Part shown: positions 1 to 6,980 of the stretch, one piece after another
How the letters are laid out: every line of letters starts with the position of its first letter
Numbering within the stretch: position 1 is the stretch's first letter
Origin: CAIZGX01 sp044374295
GTDB lineage: Bacteria > Bacteroidota > Bacteroidia > Flavobacteriales_D > Sanyastnellaceae
DNA length: 49,059 bases
Direction of reading: 5' to 3'
Assembly (NCBI GenBank): GCA_044374295.1
Contig: JBILOU010000007.1
Coordinates: 1-49,059 of the forward strand
Translations under genes and position numbers: made by a program
The notes under the pieces: generated by a model
Told to the model about the DNA's origin: nothing
What the model saw: only the letters and a program-made list of their open reading frames with translations
The model's database searches: none

Positions 1-904
1 ATTCACCCATGCCTAAGACTTGATAAGGATATTTCTTTCCAGCTACTTGGAAGAACTCGTCAATTTTCTCTACTTCTTCATCTCCAAAATAAATATATAC
101 TTTAGGGAAATTCGGATCTTTTGAAAGCTCAGTAATTGCTTTAGCCGCTTCGCGACAATGATCGCAACCGGGAATGAAGAAACAGACGATTCTTTTTCCT
201 TCATCAATTTTTACTTTCAAACCACTGAAGACATTCAAATTAGCAAATTTAGAAACTACAGCGGCTGGACCTGGATTTACAACAGTTGCTGGAACGTTTG
301 TAATTTGTGTCTGCGCTGTATCAACTGTTTGATTTGCGGGAGCAGATTCATCTTCCCACGGAATACTTGAAGTATCTAATATTACATTGCTAAGTTCTTT
401 GAATGGGGCAAATGGAAATGCCATGAACATTAAGAGCGTAGAAAAGGACCAAATCAAAAGAAGAAATGAAAAGCGGTTTGCGCTTCTTTTCTCTTTGCTA
501 ATAAAAAACAACCAACCCAACAAAGCGAGAGTAACAATATTTTTTATGAGTGCTTCTGTAGGAGTCATTTCAATGAACTGACCGAAACATCCGCAGTTTC
601 CGCCTTGTCCAATTGCAATTTGATATGAAAGGTGGATACAAAACGCAATGAGCAGAAGTGCGGTGGCGGGAATGGTAAATCGTTTGAAAAAATGGTTTTG
701 AATGAGAGCTATACCTAATCCAAGTTCGATACCAATGATCAACCGCGCGAAATAAGGGGCGGTATGCCAATCGGCAAATCCTAAATCCACTAACTGCTTT
801 TCAAAAGGAGTCAACGGAAACATTTTGGTAACGGCAGAAAACACAAAAAGCGCAAAAAGAAAAACGCGCAATGTCCAAGATATGTAAAGATTTCTTTTTT
901 CCAT
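1..904 (-). CDS. DoxX/MauE-like membrane protein with C-terminal thioredoxin-like domain (partial)
   Basis: The frame is open from an ATG at 904 to the window edge, so the C-terminus is missing (301 codons seen). The N-terminal half has about four hydrophobic segments in the DoxX/MauE pattern, with a small Cys pair in NCGCFGQF. After a polar linker comes a thioredoxin-like stretch with the redox motif CDHC (in FFIPGCDHCREAAKAI), followed by a KVYIYFGDEEEV-like strand. In the Bacteroidota such DoxX-redoxin proteins often sit near DUF1599 and triosephosphate isomerase genes; a DUF1599 gene lies about 11 kb away here, not adjacent. The likely role is a membrane redox or quinone-linked function, which is inference. 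The start is supported by TACTTTTG four bases upstream. The family call is good; the function is not established. Confidence 0.8.
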   Translation of the reverse strand, partial: MEKRNLYISWTLRVFLFALFVFSAVTKMFPLTPFEKQLVDLGFADWHTAPYFARLIIGIELGLGIALIQNHFFKRFTIPATALLLIAFCIHLSYQIAIGQGGNCGCFGQFIEMTPTEALIKNIVTLALLGWLFFISKEKRSANRFSFLLLIWSFSTLLMFMAFPFAPFKELSNVILDTSSIPWEDESAPANQTVDTAQTQITNVPATVVNPGPAAVVSKFANLNVFSGLKVKIDEGKRIVCFFIPGCDHCREAAKAITELSKDPNFPKVYIYFGDEEVEKIDEFFQVAGKKYPYQVLGMGE

Positions 905-908
905 GATT

Positions 909-916
909 CAAAAGTA
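909..916 (-). promoter_or_regulatory. -7 element TACTTTTG, likely leaderless start of the DoxX-like gene
   Basis: A perfect TAnnTTTG on the minus strand ends four bases (AATC) before the ATG at 904. Bacteroidota sigma-70 promoters use this -7 motif, so transcription would begin at or next to the start codon. I see no clear -33 TTG at the expected spacing. Confidence 0.6.
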
Positions 917-1010
917 AGAAGGTTATTGAAAAAATACCGCGTCCGACTTTTCAATAAGTGTGCCGTGTATAACATTTGAATGTCTGAGAATGTTCTAGAA
1001 TCAAAACGGC

Positions 1011-1018
1011 TATTTTCG
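1011..1018 (+). promoter_or_regulatory. -7 element TATTTTCG before the DppB-type permease
   Basis: TATTTTCG fits TAnnTT(T/C)G and lies four bases before a GTG codon at 1023. The same spacing recurs at nine other genes in this window, which favours GTG 1023 over TTG 1020 as the start. Confidence 0.5.
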
Positions 1019-1022
1019 TTTG

Positions 1023-2096
1023 GTGAAGATTGCAAAGAAAATAGGCTACCAATTACTCGTTCTCTGGGGCGTCGTGACTGTGGTGTTTTTTCTTTTCAAT
1101 TTAACAGGTTCTGATCCTGTTCAGAATCTTGTGGGTGAAAATGCCAATCAAGAAGTGGTGACGAACATGCGAAACAAGCTTCGCCTGAACCATTCGTTGG
1201 GAATTCGCTATTTAGAATATCTCAATAATTTATCTCCAATCAGTTTGAATAGATCGGACAATTTCAGTGAGGCTTTCTACGCAGATTCCAATTTATACAG
1301 TGGATGGTCATTTCAAATGAGCGAAAAACGTGCTCTTTGGATCAAGTTCCCAAGCCTTGGTAAATCGTTCATTTCAGAGAAGTCGGTGTCTTCTATATTT
1401 GCCGAATCTTTTCCTGGAACATTTGTCCTTGCGTTGGGAAGTATTCTGATTAGTCTCTTGCTTGGAATTCCTTTAGGAATTTGGGCCTACCAGAGAAAAG
1501 ATACCTGGATTGACAAGTCCGTCTTATTTATTTCAGCCATTGGAATGGCCGGACCTTCCTTCTTTGTTGCGCTTATCGTGGCTTGGATAGGGGCGGTGTT
1601 GCTTCGCGATTACACAGGATTGAACATGACAGGAAGTTGGTACAGCGTTGATGTTTGGGAAGGAAAGTACATTGACTTGAAGAATTTAATTCTTCCCATG
1701 ATTACCCTAATGATTCGTCCGCTTGCCATTATTGTTCAATTAACAAGAAGCAGCATGTTGGATGTGATGTCTCAGGATTTCATACGAACCGCTCGCGCGA
1801 AGGGACTTTCTGAAAGAAGAGTACTTTACAGACATGCCCTTCCGAATGCGTTGAATCCTGTTGTGACGGCAGTTTCAGGATGGTTCGCTTCCTTGTTAGC
1901 AGGTGCGGTGTTTGTGGAATTTGTTTTCGGTTGGAAGGGGATAGGACAAGAACTTTTCACGGCTATTGAAAAGCAAGATCAACCCATTGTTATGGGCGGT
2001 GTCATTTTAGTTTCGACCGTCTTTATTGTAGTGAATGTTTTGGTGGAATGGATCTACGGATTGCTCGATCCACGCATTCGCACCTCTTCCAACTAA
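1023..2096 (+). CDS. ABC transporter permease, DppB/OppB family
   Basis: This is the inner-membrane permease of a peptide/nickel-type ABC importer. It has an N-terminal membrane segment (LVLWGVVTVVFFLFNLTGSDP, the classic start of the family), a long periplasmic loop at about residues 33-125, then five more membrane segments. The cytoplasmic EAA loop reads FIRTARAKGLSERRVLYRHALPNALNP, the ATPase contact. The loop after the first segment is longer than in enteric DppB and lacks recognisable motifs. No partner permease, ATPase or binding protein is adjacent, so they must be encoded elsewhere. GTG 1023 is chosen because a -7 promoter motif sits four bases before it; TTG 1020 is the alternative. 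Its stop shares the bases CTAA with the stop of the convergent gene. Confidence 0.85.
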   Translation: MKIAKKIGYQLLVLWGVVTVVFFLFNLTGSDPVQNLVGENANQEVVTNMRNKLRLNHSLGIRYLEYLNNLSPISLNRSDNFSEAFYADSNLYSGWSFQMSEKRALWIKFPSLGKSFISEKSVSSIFAESFPGTFVLALGSILISLLLGIPLGIWAYQRKDTWIDKSVLFISAIGMAGPSFFVALIVAWIGAVLLRDYTGLNMTGSWYSVDVWEGKYIDLKNLILPMITLMIRPLAIIVQLTRSSMLDVMSQDFIRTARAKGLSERRVLYRHALPNALNPVVTAVSGWFASLLAGAVFVEFVFGWKGIGQELFTAIEKQDQPIVMGGVILVSTVFIVVNVLVEWIYGLLDPRIRTSSN

Positions 2097-2917
2097 AGGA
2101 AAAAATCGTATTTGAAATCAAATCCCTTTTCACTTCCCATAGGAAATAGAAACGCTTCTGATTGCTGAATTAACTCTTTTTGAATAGCGCTCACATTTTC
2201 ACCATATACTTCTAAAAGGCTCCCTTGATTTCGAAGTAAGTCATGCGAACCGAGCGATGTTATCTGAATTGCCTTTCTGGGCTCTTCGAATTTCGATTTA
2301 CCAAGAGGTGCAGAGACATGTGTGAAAGGAAGCGCATCTTTTTTCAAAAGACTTGAATCGCTCCATAAAATAACATCGGATTTCTTTCGAGTTAATTCTG
2401 AAAGCCAGTGTTCTATGTTCTTATCTGGAAGGAAAGAAGTGGCATCGAATCGAAATCCGTCGATTCCCATTTCCAAAAAGGAAAAAAGTGAATTCAATAA
2501 ATTCCCCGAATGGAAATCGTTTAAGTGATTTATCTGAAAGACATCATTCCAATTCGTTTCAATAGGATGAAAGGGCGATTCATTTCCATCTAGAGAAAAA
2601 AAATCTTTTTCTTGAGCACACTTGTGATTGATGGAAGCATGGTTCAAGACAACATCTAGGATCACCTTCATTCCGTTTTCATGAGCTGCTTCTGTGAATA
2701 ATTTCAATCCACTAGCACCACCCAATTCTTTTCGAACTTCAAAATTGTCGATGATACAATAAGGCGATTTGCTGTTCGCAATGTCGGTTGGATTTATTGG
2801 AAGAAGGTAAAGCGCATCTATTTCCAAAGAATCTAAAGCGCTTAACTGACGAATAGCAGCATCTAAGGTGCCTTCGGTCGTAAAATGGGGGATGGATATT
2901 TCGTAAATTCGCTTCAC
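2093..2917 (-). CDS. Short GH13 alpha-amylase-like protein with altered acid/base site
   Basis: The protein has about 274 residues, only a (beta/alpha)8 barrel core, with no signal peptide and no domain C. It keeps GH13 region I (DVVLNH, about residues 88-93), region II with the nucleophile Asp (GFRFDAT, Asp about 158) and region IV (SHD, about 225-226). At region III, where the catalytic Glu of the form GE is expected after strand 5, it reads VILWSDSS, so Asp or Ser replaces Glu. It may be weakly active, differently specific, or a non-catalytic glucan-binding relative. GTG 2917 is favoured by TACATTTG five bases upstream; TTG 2920 is possible. It is convergent with the permease and divergent from the efflux genes at 2984, with no operon partner. 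Confidence 0.7.
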   Translation of the reverse strand: MKRIYEISIPHFTTEGTLDAAIRQLSALDSLEIDALYLLPINPTDIANSKSPYCIIDNFEVRKELGGASGLKLFTEAAHENGMKVILDVVLNHASINHKCAQEKDFFSLDGNESPFHPIETNWNDVFQINHLNDFHSGNLLNSLFSFLEMGIDGFRFDATSFLPDKNIEHWLSELTRKKSDVILWSDSSLLKKDALPFTHVSAPLGKSKFEEPRKAIQITSLGSHDLLRNQGSLLEVYGENVSAIQKELIQQSEAFLFPMGSEKGFDFKYDFFL

Positions 2918-2922
2918 CAAAA

Positions 2923-2930
2923 CAAATGTA
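2923..2930 (-). promoter_or_regulatory. -7 element TACATTTG before the GH13-like gene
   Basis: A perfect TAnnTTTG on the minus strand lies five bases before GTG 2917, predicting a leaderless or nearly leaderless transcript. No convincing -33 TTG is seen 17-23 bases upstream. Confidence 0.55.
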
Positions 2931-2983
2931 GCTTTTCATACAGAAGAAATGTGTATTCAAATGCTACGAATTGGATTTAAATT

Positions 2984-4090
2984 ATGATAAATTACGATTT
3001 TAGAAAGTATCTCTCTTTCCCTATTTTGGCTCTCGGGATAATTTCATGTGGAGGAAACAAGCAGGAGTTTCAGCCCGTTCGAAAGAACATTACGGAAACT
3101 GTTTTTGCTTCTGGAAGCATTGAAGCCATTGACAAATATAATTTATCGGCACAGACTGAAGGGTACCTTTTGGATCTTTTCGTTCAAGATGGAGACAGTG
3201 TTTCAACCGGACAACTACTGGCGCGAATAGACAATTCTTCAACCGAAGCACAGGCTGCTTCAACCCAACAGCAACTTGCCTTGGCCGAGCAAAATGTCTC
3301 AGCAAATGGTCCAGCCTTGAAAGAGTTGGAAAACAACATTGTCTTTGCAGAGAAGAAGGTTGCTCAGGACAAATTGGTCTTTGAAAGGTATTCGCGACTT
3401 ATCGTATCTGATGCTGCAAGTACCATTCAACTTGAAACGAGCAAATTGAATTATGAGAATTCAGTTTCGAATTTGAATGCTCTAAAAGAACGATACAAAA
3501 ATGTGAAGCAACAAGCGGAAATGAGTAAGTTGGCACTTGAGGCAAGTGCAAAGACCCAACAAAATGCAGCGCAGTTCAATGAGTTAAAAGCTTTGGAAAA
3601 CGGAAAAGTGGCCAAAATTCTGAAGAAAAAGGGTGATTTTATTCGAAAAGGCGATGCAATTGCGCAAATGGCGAACATGAACACCTTGGTTGCGAAGTTG
3701 AACTTAGACGAGAACAGTATTGAAAAGGTGAAGATTGGTCAGACCGTTCACATCCGTTTGAACACTTCTAAAGATCAGGTTCTTGAGGGAACTGTTCTGC
3801 GTATTTATCCGTTGTTCGATGAAGCGAGTCAATCTTATTTGGTTGATGTCAAATTCAACTCACCGCTGAATTTCAATGTATTGGGAACAAGACTGGAGGC
3901 GAACATTGATATTTCAACCAAAGAAAATGTGCTTCTTATTCCAAGAAACTATTTAAGTTTCTCAGAAACCGTTTTGGTAAAAGGAGAGGAGGAGCCGAGA
4001 AAGGTTAAAGTCGGAATTCGAAGTACGGAGTATGTTGAGATCCTTGAAGGACTTTCTGAAAGTGACGTTCTTCAGCCAATTAAAAAATAA
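2984..4090 (+). CDS. Periplasmic adaptor lipoprotein of a MacAB/HlyD-type ABC efflux system
   Basis: This is a membrane-fusion protein that would link an inner-membrane ABC exporter to an outer-membrane channel. Residues 1-22 are a lipoprotein signal with lipobox GIISC (lipidated Cys22). Then come a first biotinyl-lipoyl half (GYLLDLFVQDGDSVSTGQLL, about 60-80), a helical hairpin rich in Gln/Ala/Glu (about 85-195), the second lipoyl half (GKVAKILKKKGDFIRKGDAI), and a beta-barrel with a C-terminal membrane-proximal domain. At 368 residues it is normal for the family. Its stop TAA overlaps the next ATG by one base, so it is translationally coupled to the permease. The exported substrate cannot be told. 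The upstream 66 bp are shared with the divergent GH13-like gene and hold no strong plus-strand -7 motif. Confidence 0.88.
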   Translation: MINYDFRKYLSFPILALGIISCGGNKQEFQPVRKNITETVFASGSIEAIDKYNLSAQTEGYLLDLFVQDGDSVSTGQLLARIDNSSTEAQAASTQQQLALAEQNVSANGPALKELENNIVFAEKKVAQDKLVFERYSRLIVSDAASTIQLETSKLNYENSVSNLNALKERYKNVKQQAEMSKLALEASAKTQQNAAQFNELKALENGKVAKILKKKGDFIRKGDAIAQMANMNTLVAKLNLDENSIEKVKIGQTVHIRLNTSKDQVLEGTVLRIYPLFDEASQSYLVDVKFNSPLNFNVLGTRLEANIDISTKENVLLIPRNYLSFSETVLVKGEEEPRKVKVGIRSTEYVEILEGLSESDVLQPIKK

Positions 4091-5319
4091 TGGCGAATTT
4101 CATCAATCGAAAAATTGCAACGACCTACTTCATTTCGGGTAGGAAGATGACCACAGTGGCTATTGTTGGGGTATTGCTTGGTATTTCCATCTTCATTTTC
4201 ATGAATTCATTGAGTGCCGGTTTTGACCGACAATCGAGTGAATCGTTTTTCAAGACCACGGCGCACATTAGGATTTACAAAGACGATGTGCTGAGTGCGC
4301 CCCTTCAACCAGAGAATGAAAATTCTGTGTTAATTATCAATCCGAAAGTGGTTCCAACCAAGAACACTATTGAGAATCCGAATGAAATATTAGACTTGGT
4401 TCGTCAAAATGAAGACGTAGTAGTCGCTTTTCCACAAGTCAATACACCTGTATTCTACAATAACGGAGAATCTCAAATTTCGGGAACAACTATTGGCTTT
4501 CCGCCTATGGAGGGAAATCAATTGTATAAAATTGAAACGTTTATGGTTCAAGGATCGATTCAAAACTTGGAAATGAATCGAAGCGGAATTTTAATTGGGA
4601 GTGGCATTGCCGAGCGAATGAATTTGAATACTGGCGACAATATGAGTATCACCTCTTCCAAAGGAGTGAACTTGAATTTAACCGTAGTTGGAATTTTTCA
4701 AACGAATAACTCGAAGGAAGACAAGACGAAGTCTTATGTAAATATGGCTGTTGCACAGCAACTGCTTCGGGAAGGAAATACGTATATCACGGACATTAAC
4801 GTTAACGTCAAAGATCCGAATCAAGCTCCCGATATAGCGGCCGACTTGTCAAAGCTAACAGGTTACAAAGCGGAAGATTGGAAGGCAGCCAACGCTTCGT
4901 ATATGGCTGCTTCTAAAATGAGGAAGGTTGTTATCACATTCATTTCGTTCACGCTTTTGATTGTATCGTGCTTCGGGATTTACAACATCTTGAACATGAC
5001 TGTCTCTCAAAAGATCAACGACATTGCTATTTTGAAGGCCATCGGTTTCAACGGAAAAGACGTTGTTCGCATATTTGTTTATCAGGCTCTTACCATTGGA
5101 ATGATTGGCGTTGTGTTGGGGGTGGGGTTCGCAATGATTTTAGTAAAAATATTGAGTCATGTTTACATTGGTGGTGACATTGGAAATTTCCCGATTCGAT
5201 TTGAACCTTTTGTTTTCCTTAAGGGTGTAGCCATTGGGTTCTTTATCACATTTTTAGCAGGATATGTCCCTGCCCGAAAGGCAGCCAAAGTTGATCCTGT
5301 AAGCATATTTAGAAAATAA
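4090..5319 (+). CDS. ABC transporter permease, FtsX/MacB type
   Basis: This is the inner-membrane subunit of the tripartite efflux or lipoprotein-type exporter. It has one membrane segment at about residues 20-40 (TVAIVGVLLGISIFIFMNSL), a large periplasmic MacB_PCD-like domain (about 45-270), then three segments of the FtsX domain (about 275-400) with the coupling sequence AILKAIGFNGKDVVRIFVYQA. It ends ARKAAKVDPVSIFRK, the typical terminus of LolC/E and MacB permeases. At 409 residues it is a half transporter without a fused ATPase, which is the next gene. Both junctions use the overlapping stop-start TAATG, so the three genes form one tight operon. Confidence 0.9.
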   Translation: MANFINRKIATTYFISGRKMTTVAIVGVLLGISIFIFMNSLSAGFDRQSSESFFKTTAHIRIYKDDVLSAPLQPENENSVLIINPKVVPTKNTIENPNEILDLVRQNEDVVVAFPQVNTPVFYNNGESQISGTTIGFPPMEGNQLYKIETFMVQGSIQNLEMNRSGILIGSGIAERMNLNTGDNMSITSSKGVNLNLTVVGIFQTNNSKEDKTKSYVNMAVAQQLLREGNTYITDINVNVKDPNQAPDIAADLSKLTGYKAEDWKAANASYMAASKMRKVVITFISFTLLIVSCFGIYNILNMTVSQKINDIAILKAIGFNGKDVVRIFVYQALTIGMIGVVLGVGFAMILVKILSHVYIGGDIGNFPIRFEPFVFLKGVAIGFFITFLAGYVPARKAAKVDPVSIFRK

Positions 5320-5984
5320 TGATACTGGAAGTCAAGAAAATAGAGAAGTTTTTCCACGTTCCGGTGGAGTTCAAAGTGCTGAACGATATTTCTTTTGGGG
5401 TGGAAAAAGGTGAGTTTCTGACTCTTGTTGGAAAGTCCGGGTGTGGAAAATCAACGCTTTTGTATGTCCTTTCGACCATGGATACCGACTATAAAGGCGA
5501 GTTAATCATTGATGGTGAACATGTAAGTTCTTACGGTCAGGATAGATTAGCCGCAATTCGAAATGAAAAGATTGGTTTCATTTTCCAATTTCATTATTTG
5601 CTTGCTGATTTTACCTGTTTGAACAACATTATGATTCCGGCTTTGAAATTGGGGAAATTATCGAAAGAGGAAATAGAATACAAGGCCATGGAGAAATTGC
5701 GCATGTTGGACATGGCAGATCAAGCGCTAAAGCCGGCTTCAAAACTTTCGGGTGGACAGCAGCAGCGAATAGCCATTGCAAGGGCGCTCATTAATGACCC
5801 ATTAATCATTATGGGAGATGAACCGACCGGAAATTTGGACAGTAAGAATACCCAAGTGGTGTTCGAGATTCTTCAGGAATTGGCGCATGAAAAAGGTCAG
5901 ACCATTATTGCGGTAACGCATGACAATGACTTTGCAAAAGCGAGTGACAGAACGATAACCATGTCTGACGGTCAGATAATCTGA
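5319..5984 (+). CDS. ABC transporter ATP-binding protein, LolD/MacB type
   Basis: This cytoplasmic ATPase powers the permease encoded just upstream. Walker A is GKSGCGKST (residues 38-46), the Q-loop lies near FIFQFHYLL, the signature LSGGQQQR spans about 142-149, Walker B LIIMGDEP about 161-168, and the switch His is in VTHD near residue 200. At about 221 residues it matches stand-alone LolD-type ATPases. It is the last gene of the adaptor-permease-ATPase operon and overlaps the permease by one base. A degenerate polypurine repeat lies about 45 bases past its stop. Confidence 0.93.
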   Translation: MILEVKKIEKFFHVPVEFKVLNDISFGVEKGEFLTLVGKSGCGKSTLLYVLSTMDTDYKGELIIDGEHVSSYGQDRLAAIRNEKIGFIFQFHYLLADFTCLNNIMIPALKLGKLSKEEIEYKAMEKLRMLDMADQALKPASKLSGGQQQRIAIARALINDPLIIMGDEPTGNLDSKNTQVVFEILQELAHEKGQTIIAVTHDNDFAKASDRTITMSDGQII

Positions 5985-6030
5985 ATCTGGATTGACTTTC
6001 TTAACGATTGGCAGAATTTAGGTTAGGTCT

Positions 6031-6075
6031 AGAGAAGTTAAGAAGAGGTAGGAAAAGTTAAAGGATGGGAAGATT
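6031..6075 (+). repeat. Degenerate polypurine 10-nt repeat downstream of the ABC ATPase gene
   Basis: Four successive 10-base units can be read: GAGAAGTTAA, GAAGAGGTAG, GAAAAGTTAA and AGGATGGGAA, followed by GATTA. They resemble the perfect GAGAAGGTAA array at 21401-21470, which is also followed by GATTA, and the copy at 40532-40568. All three are purine-rich on the sense strand of the preceding gene. Confidence 0.6.
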
Positions 6076-6102
6076 AATCACTTATACAACTCCAAACCTT
6101 AC

Positions 6103-6117
6103 TTTACATAATGTAAA
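6103..6117. promoter_or_regulatory. Palindrome TTTACATAATGTAAA (possible operator)
   Basis: Seven-base arms TTTACAT/ATGTAAA surround a single A. The shape suits a dimeric helix-turn-helix regulator such as the CRP/FNR family. It lies between two converging 3' ends, so no obvious target gene starts next to it; a small RNA or chance A+T-rich symmetry are the alternatives. Confidence 0.3.
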
Positions 6118-6214
6118 TTATGCGTCTTTGAAATACGTTGAAATCTGATTATCAGTGTATTAAAAAATTAGGATTCAACAGAATTCGATATTTTAACGTT
6201 TGAATAAGAATCAA

Positions 6215-6904
6215 TTAATGACCTTCTTCTGAATGCTGACATCCCGCACCTTCTTTCTTGCAACAAGATTTTTGCTCAACAGTTGTGTCTCCTTTACAGC
6301 AAGGATCTGTTCCGTCATGTTTGCAACCTGGCATGCAATTCGCGGTGCATTTCTCTGAATTCATGAATGTGCATCCTTCGTGGCCTGACATACCTGTGCA
6401 GCCCTCATGTCCCGACATTCCTTTGCAAGATTCTCCTGATCCTTCAGCTGAACAGCAACTTGAAATCTCTGGATGACGAATTTGGCCTCCGGTCATTCCA
6501 GCTTTTCCAATTAGGATTATTGCGATAATTCCGATGAAAACCACTAGAATTTCGGCTTTTTGGGTGTGTTTATGACCTTTTCTGTTGCCAATTAACGCTA
6601 AACCAGCAAATAGTCCCGTTGCTATGCAAGGCCAAAAAGCCAATTCAGCAGCTTCTTCGTGTTCGTGAATCAAGTCTTCACTAACACAGTATTTGCCTTC
6701 ATTTTCTTCGAAAAAATGTTCCGAAGCTCCGCCAGAATACATGGTCGGATAACTCGAAAATCCAGCAATCATCGCAATCCACAATCCAACTGAGGAAATG
6801 ACCTGTTTTTTACTTAAAAGACCGAAAATAACCACCAAAATCCCGATAATTAGTCCAATTATTGGCAAATGATTGATTAAAAGATGGATATGTGGTGCGT
6901 TCAT
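6215..6904 (-). CDS. DUF2231-like membrane protein with Cys/His-rich C-terminal tail
   Basis: The first ~145 residues hold four or five membrane segments beginning MNAPHIHLLINHLPIIG, a DUF2231-like start, with His6 and His12 near the membrane face and a GGQIRHPE motif after the last segment. The last ~80 residues form a soluble tail with 13 Cys, several His and acidic residues, including three CC pairs and a tandem repeat of GMSGHEGCT. Such a tail suggests binding of soft metals such as Cu, Zn or Cd; that is inference. The gene stands alone between a long intergenic region and parC. No promoter motif of the leaderless class precedes it. Confidence 0.7.
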   Translation of the reverse strand: MNAPHIHLLINHLPIIGLIIGILVVIFGLLSKKQVISSVGLWIAMIAGFSSYPTMYSGGASEHFFEENEGKYCVSEDLIHEHEEAAELAFWPCIATGLFAGLALIGNRKGHKHTQKAEILVVFIGIIAIILIGKAGMTGGQIRHPEISSCCSAEGSGESCKGMSGHEGCTGMSGHEGCTFMNSEKCTANCMPGCKHDGTDPCCKGDTTVEQKSCCKKEGAGCQHSEEGH

Positions 6905-6980
6905 ATTTAGCTCATTATTAAATTTAATACTAGATACTTTAAATACTGAAATATAGTTACTTAAACTAATTCAGTTAAAC

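Larger units (their letters stand above)
5985..6214. other. Intergenic region between convergent genes
   Basis: Of these 230 bases, 6031-6075 hold the purine repeat and 6103-6117 hold a perfect palindrome, TTTACATAATGTAAA. The rest is A+T-rich without an open frame of note or a clear terminator hairpin, although both flanking genes end here. Confidence 0.6.

Noticed and set aside
158..370. Open frame on the plus strand in the first 600 bases
   Set aside because: It lies antisense to the continuous DoxX-redoxin frame, which has clear domain motifs; the composition of the plus-strand translation is not protein-like.
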